A stretch of 64,000 nt of DNA from Achatina immaculata (Eukaryota; Mollusca; Gastropoda; Stylommatophora; Achatinidae), in contig CM019691.1 in the NCBI GenBank assembly GCA_009760885.1, positions 32,240,814 through 32,304,813 on the forward strand, given 5' to 3'. Below the pieces are notes generated by a model that was not told the origin of the DNA, ran no database searches, and saw only the letters and a program-made list of their open reading frames with translations. Positions within the stretch are counted from its first letter, which is position 1. The number at the start of each line of letters is the position of its first letter. Positions 43,786-53,739 of the stretch are shown one piece after another. The position numbers and the translations under genes are program-made.

Positions 43786-44054
43786 AATATTATATTATAT
43801 TATAACCTTTTTTATTTCACTGACAACGAAGATCTTTGTTATACAAGTATCTCATACCCGATTCATTAATGTTGAACTAAACAATTTTTAAAATCTCCTC
43901 CGGTTTCCACACTTTTACTGCTGTCTCCACGCAGACAGACAATGCTTGACATTCCAGGGGTTAATGATGCGCAGTTCAGAGGATGAACAAACACAACACT
44001 GACAGTCATGTGTGGTCCAGTCGACGAGCCCGTTTGCTCCTATGTAGCGATATT
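43786..44054. other. Short anonymous interval
   Basis: No feature was recognised. Confidence 0.4.
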
Positions 44055-44475
44055 TAGTCAGTCAGTCATTTGCATGTCCCTTGCGGAATTTCGCCTCTTT
44101 AACAACTCTCATGTAGGCCTCTTGGTTGTAAGCAAGATGCCCTGCTGCTGATACATCCATTTACAGATTATCAACGATGTCTCGCAGCCATCTACGCCTT
44201 GGTTTTCCTCTCTTTCTTTTTCCTATTATGCATCCTTCCAAGACATTTAATGTGTCCAAAATATTTAAGTTTTCTCTCTTTAATCCTCTTTACTAGTCAA
44301 CCTTCTTCAATATTAAGTAATTGTAATGTGGATATATTTGCTATTTTTGTGTCCTTGATATTTGAAGGACTTTTCTGTAGCATGTACATTCAAAGCCATA
44401 TATGTGTTTCTCAGCTGTTTTGTTAAGCGTCCAGGTCTCACAGTGATATGTTGCGATTGAAAATAGTGTAGCAAT
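44055..44475 (-). mobile_element. LINE family A, 3' end fragment
   Basis: Minus-strand copy showing the GCATGTCCCTTGCGGAA end and the family's AGGCCTC(T/G)(T/C)GGTTGTAAGCAAG and CAGATTATCAACGATGT blocks. About 400 bp are retained, reaching back to the conserved CETWTLNK(T)AE region near 44420. Many substitutions and no open frame. Confidence 0.82.
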
Positions 44476-44771
44476 ATTATTCATAGTTAATTTGCGGGTC
44501 TATAAGTAGTAGGCCTGATCGATCCTTTCTGTCTGGTTGTAACTAAGTATCTGACACTTTAGAAAAGTAAAAGTTCAAGAATAAATGACAAGTCATCATT
44601 AGAAACTAAATTACACGAAATCGGAGACAACTGTATTTTCATTCTGACATTAAGTGCACTACATTACATGACTTTTTTATCTTTGTTTGTGAATCTTCAG
44701 TGTTTAAATTTTCGTTGCTAACAGGAAGTAGCTGATTCATGTGAATTTTCTAGTGAGCAACTATCTTCTTC

Positions 44772-44778
<7 letters not shown>

Positions 44779-44818
<40 letters not shown>
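44779..44818. repeat. (AT)20 microsatellite at a LINE D 3' end
   Basis: Perfect alternating AT. On the minus strand it follows directly after GGCACCTGATGA, the 3' end of family D, whose other copy (24780) has GAT repeats at the same place. Confidence 0.95.
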
Positions 44819-44820
<2 letters not shown>

Positions 44821-45364
44821 TCAGGTGCCGTACCGACTGGCGTTGGCTATTATACTTCTCCAGAGTTCACGATCCTTCATGCAGGTCATTAGCTCAGCTG
44901 GTGATCTCCTCTCAAACCATCCCGTTAGACTGTCCAGTATCATTTCTCTTGGCCTTCCTCTAGATCTTCTAACCTCTATTTTTCCTGTTGTTATAATATT
45001 TTCAATGCTTCCTCTTCTCATTGCATGTACTATGACAGTACATTGTCTCTCTGTTATTTTTTTTACAAGATTTTTTCTCTCTCTAGCTCTTCTCATACAT
45101 TCTTCATTAGTTATTTTTGTTGTCCAGGGAATTCGCAACATTCTTCTCATAAACTACATTTCTGCTTCCAACGATTTTTGTGCAGACCTGCCTATTGTTC
45201 ATGATTCAATTCTATATAACACGATAGATTCAATATAGCACTTTAGGACTCGTTTTCTAACATTCCTTGATAAGGATGTGTTGCATAATATGTTTCTCAT
45301 TCTCTGAAATGCAGTTTTTGCTTGGCCTATTCTGTTCCGAATTTCTGTTCTGCATTTCCCATCT

Positions 45365-46123
45365 TTATATTAGTGTTCGTAAAGCATAAATGGCATTGTG
45401 TGTTCCCTTTCTTTTAACAAATCCAAACTGTTCATTTGCAATTTCCATTTTTATCTTTTTCCTTGTTCTTCTCATAATAATTCTCAGAAGTAGCTTTGTT
45501 ATGTGACATGAGAGGCTGATAGTCCGGTGGCCATCACATTCCTTTGCACCTGGTTTCTTTGGTAGTCCTATAAACGTGGATTTAAGCAAGTCACTGGGCA
45601 TATAACCACTGTTGTAAATGCCATTCAGTAACTTGGTTATTATTTTTATTCCTATCTCCTCTAGCGCCTCTATTTCTTCTATTGTTATATTATCAGGCCC
45701 AGTCGCTTTTCCATTCTTCATGTCTTTGATGGCATCTATGATTTCATCTTCAAGTATTGGCGGTCCATCACAGTTTTCAGTATCTAGTGTTAATTCTGGT
45801 CTTTCTCCTCCATACAGCTCCCCGATGTACTCTGTCCACCTGTCCACAATGTCTTCTTTTCCCATTAACATTTTACCTTCTTTTGATTTCAGGCATCCTG
45901 TGGTATATTTTGTCTTCCTGCCTGTGAATTCACTAATTAGTTTGTGCACATTTTTGCTGTCTTTATTATAGGAGTCCTCTATTTGTCTGCACTGTTCATT
46001 TAACCACACTTCCTTTGCTTCTCTGCATTTGCGTCTTATTTCTTTATTTATCTTGCTATATTTTTCTTGGTTATTTTTACTCCTCCTACTCTTGTACATC
46101 AGTCCTAAGATGTCATCTGTCAT
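45365..46123 (-). pseudogene. Family D reverse transcriptase, fingers and first half of palm
   Basis: Frame of 252 codons with LKSKEGKMLMGKEDIVDRW, MKNGKATGPDNITIEEIEAL, STFIGLPKKPGAKECDGHRT, ISLSCHITKLLLRIIMRR and NEQFGFVKRKGTHNAIYALR. These are the conserved boxes before the catalytic motif of RTE/CFDP2-like LINEs. The frame ends at a stop exactly where the palm deletion begins. It cannot be active. Confidence 0.9.
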
Positions 46124-46240
46124 CCATTTATTTTTAGGGGCTTCTTTTTCAGTTGTAGTATTATCTACTTAACAGTTTTGGTGGATAGAATCAATCTCTT
46201 AACATTGCCAATTGTTCATCTATACTATGTGTCTTTGCTG

Positions 46241-46543
46241 TTAGATACAAATAACTTTGTATTGTTCTCGCAGTTCTTGGTCTTTTTTAAAGAGTTCCGT
46301 ATTCAGTTTGATGTTTCTCACTTTTCTGCCTGCTTTCTTTAGTTTTATTCTCATTTTTCCACAGAGTGGGTCGTGGTCACTATTGCAGTCCGCTCTTGGC
46401 ACGGTTTTTGTTGTCAGTAATGCATTCTGGAATCGTTTGTTGATTAATACGTAGCCTATCTGGTTACAAGTCTTTTTGTCTGGGCCGCACCACGTTGCCA
46501 GTCTTCGGGGATGTTGTTTACACCAGGTGTTTCCTACAACCAT
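46241..46543 (-). pseudogene. Family D endonuclease, C-terminal part
   Basis: Reads NTWCKQHPRRLATWCGPD, KKTCNQIGYVLINKRFQN and RADCNSDHDPLCGKMRIKLK. The NQI-Y and SDH motifs are those of the APE-type nuclease C-terminus. A stop and frame break separate it from the next segment. Confidence 0.85.
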
Positions 46544-46559
46544 GCTATGTATTCTTGCC

Positions 46560-47460
46560 TATATATACTATTCAAAAAACAAAACAAAGAAAGAAACGCA
46601 TAACTACCGATGACCTTATTTTAGCCATAACTTTGATATTCCATAGCTCTTTAAAGTGAATGAATAAAATTTTCAAATTACACACAATAATACCTACGCG
46701 TTTAAACACTCACTTGACAGTTTCTTGCATCTGTGTGACGACAATTTGTTAGTCCCACGGGTTCTCAAGTTAGTAAGCTGTGTGGCTTCACCTTGCATCG
46801 ATTAGCGACTGGCATCTCCTGGGCATAGATGCGATCAGATATCTGATGTGCGCCTGTGGGATGGCTGCTCACTCATCCTGGAGTGACTGCCACAGATCAT
46901 GACGATTGGTTGGAGAAACGTTTCGGCGACATACACGTCTTTGCAGCTCATCTATTTCATGTCTGGAGACAGGGATGGCCAGGGAAGGGTGAGAATGTTG
47001 TTGATAGTCAGGAACTGTTGGTGAACCGTGCAGAATGGGATCTGAAGTTGTTCTGTTGAAACACAGACCTTTGCGCTGCAAAAAATGGAAGGACATGGGG
47101 TCGAAGAATTTCAATGACGTATCGTTGCGCATTCAAGACTAATTCAGTCTGCACCAATGGACTTCTTCCGTTGAAATTGACAATTTCCCATACCATTACA
47201 CCTCCACCACCGTGCGGCGGAGCTTCATCAACACAATTTGGGGCAAAACGTTCATTTCACCTACGGTAGACTCTTCTCCGCATATTATGGCGGTGCAACA
47301 AAAAGGAAGATTCGTCACTAAACCAGACACGTCTCCATTGAATGTCAGTTGTCCTGGACCGATGCTGGTTGGCCCAAACAAGTCGATTTTGGCGATGGTG
47401 TCTCGTTAAGACAGGACCTCGGTGAGCACGTTTTGCCAAAAGTCCAACTTCATCCTTTTA
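46560..47460 (-). mobile_element. Second Tc1-like transposon, truncated
   Basis: The minus strand carries transposase pieces from the central and catalytic region. Readable landmarks are RGPVLTRHHRQNRLVWANQH, then VWFSDESSFLLHRHNMRRR (first catalytic Asp), GGGVMVWEIVNFNGRSPLV, NNFRSHSARFTN (second catalytic region, where the usual D is changed to N) and DELQRRVCRRNVSPTN. The DNA-binding N-terminus and clear inverted repeats were not found. It differs from the 16-17.6 kb copy, so it is a separate lineage. Confidence 0.82.
46869..47439 (-). pseudogene. Tc1-like transposase fragments
   Basis: Three overlapping short frames (47439-47257, 47196-47008, 47132-46869) together spell a decayed transposase catalytic domain. 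There is a stop after RRRVYRR, a frame change near 47100 and loss of the IEHVW-type segment carrying the third acidic residue before DELQRRV. It is older than the copy at 16.3-17.3 kb. Confidence 0.8.
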
Positions 47461-47757
47461 AAGGGTTTCATTTGCGTGGGGAAGTGAGTTGTGGTCACTA
47501 CAAAAATCACGACTTTTCCATAAACGCAACGTGAGTTGTGGTAAATAAAAGATGCGTGATCAGCAAGGGCAGCTATTACGTTCTGACTATACAGGAGAAT
47601 AGCAAAATTCACGCGAAATCATGGACCTGATATATTGGTGTTTGGTTTGGTTTGAGATACCCGGGAAAAAATTTTTTGTCATAAAATATAAAAAAAATGA
47701 AGCTTTTTTTTGGACAGTAATATGTGTGTGTGTGTGCAATGTGTGCGTGTGCGTGTG

Positions 47758-47795
<38 letters not shown>

Positions 47796-48249
47796 AATCT
47801 TTAAACTCTCCGAGCTTGTACGATGTTTGCTATTTTACATATGAACTATTTTCAGTTTTCTTCATGTCGTAACTTGCCTTTTGTTATTCAGTTTCTTTAA
47901 AAAATTGGCCGAGAGCTTTGTGTTTATTTAGTAACTGATTTTATTTTGCTTTTTAATATACTGTTTTACATAGTTGTTTGTTATGGGGATTGTCTCTGTC
48001 TGCTTACTTGATTATAATTCTGCTTTGTATTGAACGCAAATCTGTGTTTGCTTACAAACTGTCTGGTATTAGATTTCTTTCTTTCCCTTTTCTTTCTTTC
48101 TTCTTTCTTTCTTTCTTTCTTTCTTTCGTTTTTCTTTCTTTCTTTCTTTTTTCTTTCTTTCATTCTTTCCCGCACACACAATCGTATTTCAGGTACACAA
48201 ACTTATATATGAAAGATGCAGAGAAAAACATTTTTTCGGCTAAAATCTT
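47461..48249. other. Anonymous DNA with two microsatellites
   Basis: A (TG)n/(CG)-interrupted tract at about 47721-47792 and a (CTTT)n tract at about 48077-48170. No gene was recognised. Confidence 0.6.
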
Positions 48250-48434
48250 GTTGTTTATAGGCACTGCTGGCGAGAATCCTTGGATGCCGTGCGTGGAGTG
48301 AAGCTCCTCCCGGTCAGGGAAGAAATTGCGGAAAAGAAGTAAGGGTTGCTGTGCGGCGCCGATGTGAAAAGGTGAAGGAAAGGATAAAGTGAAGTTTAAT
48401 CGGTATGTCCAGTAGTATAGCTGCGAGAGCTACA

Positions 48435-48640
48435 CATACCACGGCACCTCTGCTCTAGAGGCCGGCTACGTCCGAAATACACCTACTCTGGTGAAATTTG
48501 CCTAAACCGGCTCACACCAGGGGTGAAACTTGAAGGCTACGCATGTCACGGTACCTCTGCTCTAGAGGTCGGTCACGTCCCAAACACGCCCATACTGGGA
48601 TAATGTGCCTAAACCGGCTCAACCCAGGGGTGGAAGTCAC
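48435..48640 (+). repeat. Two 107-bp modules of the GC-rich retroelement
   Basis: Each contains the self-complementary CCTCTGCTCTAGAGG (48447-48461 and 48554-48568, exactly 107 bp apart) and GCCTAAACCGGCTCA followed by CCAGGGGTG. CCTCT and AGAGG can pair around a GCTCT loop. Confidence 0.85.
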
Positions 48641-48754
48641 TAGTGGCGAGGATTCGTCCTTCTGGACAAAAGCTCCATCCTGGTAACAACTAGGAAGGGT
48701 AGCGACCACAACCACAAAATGTTGAAGTCGGAGACACTGGACCAATGCAGTCTA

Positions 48755-49015
48755 GATAGGCAACCACCTCTCACCCGGCGGGGATGCATGCGTATCCTAA
48801 TCACGCTGAGGTTTTCCGGTGAGAAAGTCCAACACTGTACTGGATGGGCAACCACTTCTCACCCACGGTGATACACGGGTATCTCAAAACACGTCGAGGT
48901 TTTTACGGTGAGAAAGTCCAACTCTGGCCTGAGTGGGCTACCACTTCTCAGCCAGCGGGGATACACTGAAATCCAAAACACGTCGAGGTCTTCCGGTGAG
49001 AAAGTCCAACTCTAG
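48755..49015 (+). repeat. Three 88-bp modules of the GC-rich retroelement
   Basis: Each begins GGGC(A/T)ACCAC(C/T)TCTCA and ends GGTGAGAAAGTCC (at 48818, 48907 and 48995). CTTCTCACC and GGTGAGAAAG are complementary, so each unit can fold into a hairpin with a CG(T/C)(T/C)GAGG-containing loop region. The pairing arms are kept while parts of the loop vary. Confidence 0.85.
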
Positions 49016-49130
49016 ACTAAACTGGTGCAACGAAAACCACGGTGTCACGCAATCCCGCTTCCGAGACCCACCAAGAATACAGGCTCAAGCCTGCGATACT
49101 CTGAACCTCTTGTGGTCCTGTCGTGGATCT

Positions 49131-49156
49131 CGTGTGGTCCTTTCGGGGACCACACG
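49131..49156 (+). other. Perfect 10-bp hairpin near the retroelement 3' end
   Basis: CGTGTGGTCC and GGACCACACG are exact complements around a TTTCGG loop, about 90 bp before the GAA tail. A 3' hairpin is a plausible recognition site for a LINE reverse transcriptase; this role is inferred. Confidence 0.8.
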
Positions 49157-49578
49157 GGGACCACGAGACTTAACGAGGAACACAGGCGTAAATTCAGTAG
49201 GATCACAGGGTGGTCTTGGTGGTAGAAGTGAACGAAGAAGAAGAAGTTGTTTGTAGGCCTTCATTGGATAAGAACTATATTCATCTTATATCTTATATCC
49301 TTCCCGTGCCGTTAAACGTCACATAGGGTTCGCAAGGTAGTTCGCCAATTTTTCCTGTTTTCGACGAACCTTTCAAACTCATCAAGAGATTTTATGCCTA
49401 TTAATTGGCATCTCTTAACAATGTCCTCTTTAGAGTTTCACGTGGTCTGCCTCTTTTTCTTTGGCCTGTTGTATTCCACTTGATAGGTTGTTTTGGGATT
49501 CTCTGATCGTTTCTTCTCACATCGTGACCAATATATGTCCATCTCCTTTTCCTGATCACCTGTGAGACTGGTTGTTGT

Positions 49579-50076
49579 TCAGTTATCTGTCTTATCTCTG
49601 TATTGTTCTTGAAATCGTTCCATTTTATGCCGAGTATTTTCCTTAAACATTTGTTTTTTTAAAAAAGAGTATTTCCTTAAGGATTTGCTTTTAAAAAAGT
49701 CAAATTTCTTGTCTATTTCTTTAGTTGTTTCCCAGTTTTCGCATGCATAAATGAGGGTGGATATTACATTTGAACTGAATAGTCTTAACTTGGTTTTTGT
49801 GCTTATAACTTTTGAATGCCATAAGTTCTCAAGATTCTTGAGGATTAATGGTGCTTTTGCAATTATAACTTCCTTTCTGGTGTCACCATCCTGATCTATG
49901 TAGCTGCCAAGGTATGCAAATTGATTGACCTCTTCAATATCTGTCCCTTCTACATGTATTTTTCCGTTTTGATTAATTGGAAATTTTATTATTTTTGTTT
50001 GGTCCTTGTTAATTTCAAGTCCTATTTTGCTAGCCAGTGAAAACGGGATATCAGTTTTTTCTTGCATGGAATTCAC
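49579..50076 (-). pseudogene. Family B reverse transcriptase, thumb to terminal region
   Basis: Reads GLEINKDQTKIIKFPINQNG, QFAYLGSYIDQDGDTRKEV and IYACENWETTKEIDKKFD. It continues past the frame near 49640 into the VMRRN/GRP-R-ET type end seen in the other B copies. A short tandem ATTTCCTTAA(G/A) repeat near 49650-49690 causes the frame break. Confidence 0.88.
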
Positions 50077-50363
50077 ATTGTTACTGATAAGAGTTTGTCA
50101 TCAGCAAAATCAAGATCTTCTAGTTGATTCCCATGTACCCAGTCAAGTCCTGTGTAACCTGTGCAGCATTTTTTCATTATGAAGTCTATTGCAATTCCAA
50201 AAAACAAAAGAGACAGTATAGATCCTTGTTTCACGCCTGTTTTAATCTGGAGCCACTCACTCATCCCTTCTTCTATTTTGGCTGCACAAACATATCCATT
50301 GTAGAAGTCTTTAATGATGTTGACAATTTTAGATGGTATTCCATATAAAATTAAATTTTCCAC
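50073..50363 (-). pseudogene. Family B reverse transcriptase palm with catalytic box
   Basis: Contains IKDFYNGYVCAAKIEEG, LQIKTGVKQGSILSLLFFGI and LEDLDFADDKLLSVTM; FADD is the catalytic pair. The stop after SVTM is a local break. Upstream, the F-x-D-x-K-A-F region near 50400-50440 is frame-shifted. Confidence 0.9.
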
Positions 50364-50647
50364 AGTAAATGTCTGTATATACTATCAAATGCCTTTTGAA
50401 AGTATATGAAGTTCAGTATTAATGGTTTCTGCTTTTCAATATGTTCTTCAAGTATTATTCTTGGAGTAAAGATCTGGTCGAGACAAGTTCTCCCTTTTCG
50501 AAATCATGATTGTTCTTCTTCATTGTGGTATCTACTATATCTTTAAGTTTATTCAAAATGACCTTGCAAAATACTTTGGCACAACTGATATTAAGGTTAC
50601 TTCTCTCCATTTGTTACAGTCACCAAGGGTGCCTTTTTTTTGGTACT

Positions 50648-51094
50648 TTAACAATGATTTCTTTTTTCCATTTGTAAGGGACTTTCTTTCCAAATCTTAT
50701 TAAACATTCTTTGTAGTTGCCTCATGTTGTCACTATTGATAGCTTTTGACATTTCGAGTGTTATTTCATCTTCACCTGCAGCTTTGGTGTTAGCCATTAC
50801 ATTCACTACTGTTTCAATTTCATGCAATGTAATTTCATCTATGCTGACATTTAGTTGTGGGGCTGGAAAGTCGGTTTTAAGGTTTATCACTTCTTTTGGG
50901 TGTGGTCGATTAAGTATTTCTTGGAAGTGTTCAGCCCATCTTTGCTTTTGGTCTTTACTTGATGTTAATAGGGTTTCAGTTTTGCTAAGGATTGGTCTTT
51001 CTTTAGATGTAATAGTAACTGTTAGCCTCTTTTGTATGTTATATAAGGTTTTGCTGTCTCCTGTTTTTGCTGCCTTCCCTGCCTCTTTCGCCAT
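50648..51094 (-). pseudogene. Family B linker and fingers
   Basis: AKEAGKAAKTGDSKTLYNIQ, WAEHFQEILNRPHPKE and ANTKAAGEDEITLEMSKA correspond to the region before the palm in CFDP2-like LINEs. Towards 51124 the frame continues upstream as ARRDKREYTDNM and is then cut by the family A insert. Confidence 0.88.
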
Positions 51095-51124
51095 ATTATC
51101 TGTGTATTCTCTTTTATCCCTTCT

Positions 51125-51263
51125 AGCTGAACTTTGGAATTTGCTTTTGGATGCCTCAGCAGCTGTCAGTCTTGCTTACAACCGAGAGGCCTACAGGATT
51201 GCTGTTAGGAAGGCAAAGTTCCGCAAGAGACATGCAAATGAATGAATGAATGAGCTGAACTTT
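51125..51263 (+). mobile_element. LINE family A, 117-bp fragment inside LINE B, 11-bp TSD
   Basis: AGCTGAACTTT at 51125-51135 and 51253-51263. The insert encodes AYNREAYRIAVRKAKFRKRH and ends HANE plus AATG repeats. Deleting the insert and one TSD copy rejoins the B frame (DKKVKSS to ARRDKREY), which confirms the borders. Confidence 0.94.
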
Positions 51264-51764
51264 TTACTTTCTTGTCTATTTCTTTGTATGTTGCTTTCGC
51301 CAGATCTTTTTCAAGATCTGTCTTTACATTCAACATCTCTAATTTGGCTGCTCGTCTTTCATATATGTACTTCCATGTGTTTTCTGATATCTTTGGTTTT
51401 TTATTTGGTTTTCTCAGTCCAGCGCTTTTTTTCTGCTGTGATTATTGCTGTGCTGTAAGAATTCTATAATTCATCTATACCTATGTCCTCTACTTCACCG
51501 AGTGTTGTGGAATGATTGGCAAGTTCCTGATTGAAATTACTGTTGGTATTCTCTTCTTGTAGGCTGTGGGTGTTTATCTTTCTGTGTATTGATTTCTTTG
51601 GTGGCTTTGCAGTTTTAATCTTATTTTCCCTCTACACAGATTGTGATCACTGTTAACATCTGCACCCCTATATTCCCTTACATCTATGAGAGATGTTCTG
51701 TATTGCTTTCTAATACAAAAATGATTATCTGGTTTCTAGTTCTATCATTCATACCACTGCCAAA

Positions 51765-52806
51765 AAGGGTAATTTGAAATTATGCAAAAGCTACAGAACC
51801 ATTGCCCTGATTAGTCATGCCAGTAAAATAATGTTAAAAATCATAATGGATAGACTTCGTAAGAAAATAGAAGAAGAAGTCAATATGGTCCAAGTTGGTT
51901 TTAGACAACGAAGAGGAACAAGAGATCATATATTCAATATAAGATTAATAATAGAGAAATGCAGAGAATTTAATGTGAATCTATATTTATCTTTTATCGA
52001 TTATTCAAAAACATTGATTGTGTACAACACCAGAAAATGTGGTAAATAATGGAAAAAATGGGATTTCCATCACATTTGATACAATTAATATCACTGCTGT
52101 ATCTAGATCAACAGGCAGCAGTAAGAATAAATTGTGAAACTTCAACTTGGTTTGACATAAAACAAGGGGTCCGTCAAGGGTGCATATTGTCGCTTTATTT
52201 GTTTAACTTGTATGCTGAAAATATAAATATAAATGGATGCATCAGCGGCAGGCCGTCAGATACACTGAGGGAAATTAAAAGGAGGACATCTATCGCTCTT
52301 CAAAAAGTAAAATAACTAAAGAAGCTGTGGACAGAACTACAAAAATAAGATTTTTAAGGGCATGCACCTTCCCCATCGCAATATATCTTTGTGAGACCTG
52401 GACACTTAACAAAACAGCTGAGAAACACGTACGAGCCAGCTCGTAAATGCCTTTTAATGTAAATGCTGCAGAAAAGTACTTCAAACATCACGGACGCAGA
52501 AAAGAACGTATATCCACTCCACAAGAACTAAATACTGAAGAAGGTTGGCTAGTAAAGAGGATTAAACAGAGAAAACTTAAATATTTTGGACAGATAAAAC
52601 GTCACGAGAATCTATAGAAGACCGTCTTGGAAGGGTACATAAAGGTATAAAGAAAGAGAGTGAAACCAAGGCGAAGATGGCTGCAAGACATCGTTGATGA
52701 TCTACAAATGGATGCATCAGCAGCGGATCATCTTGCTCACAACCGAGAGGCCTACAGGGGTGCTGTTAGGGAGGCAAAGTTCCACAAGGGACATGCAAAT
52801 GACTGA
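51765..52806 (+). mobile_element. LINE family A, palm-deleted copy
   Basis: Plus strand. CKSYRTIALISHASKIMLKI, QVGFRQRRGTRDHIFNIR, LYLSFIDYSKTL, a stop, then FPSHLIQLISLLY and FDIKQGVRQGCILSLYLFNL. Near 52240-52262 the text jumps to DTLREIKRRTSIALQKVK, so roughly 100 residues including the FADD box are missing. Then CETWTLNKTAEKH and the family A terminus to about 52806, with frame breaks. It is inactive. Confidence 0.88.
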
Positions 52807-53034
52807 GGCCTTCATTTGCATGAATATAACCTGAGCTGGAAGGTCTCTTCAGATGATGAGGAACTGAGTCCCAGGTTAGAGAACAAGAAACACAAAATAG
52901 AAAAAAAACTGAATACAAAAGAGATTTATTACTACTGTCTTTAATTTACCAGTCAAAATATTGATAGTTCCAGCAATGAGGAAACTTCACAGCAAACAAC
53001 AATTTTCGGCATATGGGCACCCCCGCGTACTCTG
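52807..53034. other. Short anonymous interval
   Basis: No feature was recognised. Confidence 0.4.
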
Positions 53035-53395
53035 TCAATCCATCCATCCATGTTCTTGCCCGGCGATCGACTAAACAATCACCACCCATTACTCCCTGTG
53101 GCGTCTTGCAGAGCAGCAATAAATTCTCTCCACCTCTCACGATCTGCGGCTAGCTTTTGTATAGCTCCCCAGCTGTGTTGCACGCTACTCATTTCCTCTT
53201 CTACAGTTCTCCGTCTTGTATCCTGGGATCGTCCTGGTCACCCATAGGGTGGCTGTTTTAGAGATGTTGCTGGGGTCTCTTCGGAGCACATGACCAGTTC
53301 ATTTACAGCTTTGTGTGTGTGTGTGTTTGCTTTTTTGGCACGCATATCTTCTAGTTCTCACTGGGCAAGTAGGTCCCTATTATTTACTGCCTGTG
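53035..53395 (-). mobile_element. LINE family F, 3' end, copy 2
   Basis: Minus-strand translation in pieces gives LAADRERWREFIAALQDATG, a common end of RTE/CFDP2-like LINEs. It is preceded by a T-R-R-R-T-V-E-E-E-M-S-S segment and has upstream similarity to 18640-18985. A (GT)n run near 53312-53326 interrupts it. A family A fragment adjoins at 53398. Confidence 0.75.
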
Positions 53396-53397
53396 GC

Positions 53398-53735
53398 CAC
53401 TCAATCAGTCATATGCATGTCCCTTGCGGAACTTTGCCTCCCTAACAGCTCTCCTGTTGGCCTCTCGTTTGTAAGCAAGATGGCCTTGCTGCTGATGCAT
53501 TCATTTGCAGATTATCAACGATGTTTTGTAGCCATCTTCGCCTTGGTCTCCCTCTCTTTCTTTTTCCTTTTGTGTACCCTTCCAAGAGATCTTCTCAAAA
53601 TTCTCATGACGTTTAATGTGTCCAAAATATATGTTTTCTCTCTTTAGAGCCAGCCTTCTTCAATATTAAGTTCTTGTAGTATGGATATATTTGTTCTTTT
53701 CTGTGTCCATGATATGTGAAGAACTGTGGCAAGTA
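53398..53735 (-). mobile_element. LINE family A, 3' end fragment
   Basis: Minus-strand copy beginning at the GCATGTCCCTTGCGGAA end and extending to the IEEGWL/ILQEL region near 53690. Blocks are conserved with 24240-24540. No open frame. Confidence 0.82.
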
Positions 53736-53739
53736 AATA

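Larger units (their letters stand above)
44819..46555 (-). mobile_element. LINE family D, palm-deleted copy
   Basis: Minus-strand order: endonuclease end (46543-46241), linker and fingers/palm (46123-45365), a gap, then the terminal domain (45240-44821). The sequence jumps near 45365-45300 from NAIYALRTLI to the post-palm I-R-N-R-I-G-Q-A-K region. The FADD catalytic box and its surroundings are absent. The 5' side ends at 46555, next to a Tc1-like element. No TSD was found. Confidence 0.88.
48250..49258 (+). mobile_element. GC-rich modular non-coding retroelement, 983 bp, with TSD
   Basis: GTTGTTTATAGGC at 48250-48262 and GTTGTTTGTAGGC at 49246-49258 (12 of 13 identical) flank 48263-49245. 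The insert is visibly more GC-rich than its surroundings and has no coding frame that I recognise. It is built from modules: two copies of about 107 bp (48435-48640), three copies of about 88 bp (48755-49015) and a 3' unit with a perfect hairpin (49131-49156). It ends G(T/C)GAACGAAGAAGAAG, the same terminus as the 4.5-kb LINE at 30705 and the element at 63941-64000. It is probably moved by that LINE. Confidence 0.8.
49285..51735 (-). mobile_element. LINE family B, longest copy
   Basis: On the minus strand it runs from the endonuclease end (about 51720; REYRGADVNSDHNLC) through linker, fingers, palm and terminal domain to a tail of ATATAAG repeats near 49285. It is interrupted by a family A fragment at 51136-51252. 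Several frame changes and stops are present. Sequence left of the endonuclease C-terminus is missing, so it is 5'-truncated or cut off by the family A element starting near 51765. Confidence 0.9.

Noticed and set aside
44741..45238. 165-codon plus-strand ORF next to the AT repeat
   Set aside because: Antisense shadow of the LINE D terminal domain plus the (AT)n Tyr/Ile run.
48933..49256. 107-codon frame in the GC-rich retroelement as a possible protein
   Set aside because: Covers repeat modules and the GAA tail, has no recognised domain, and the two halves look like structured RNA; kept only as a low-probability alternative.
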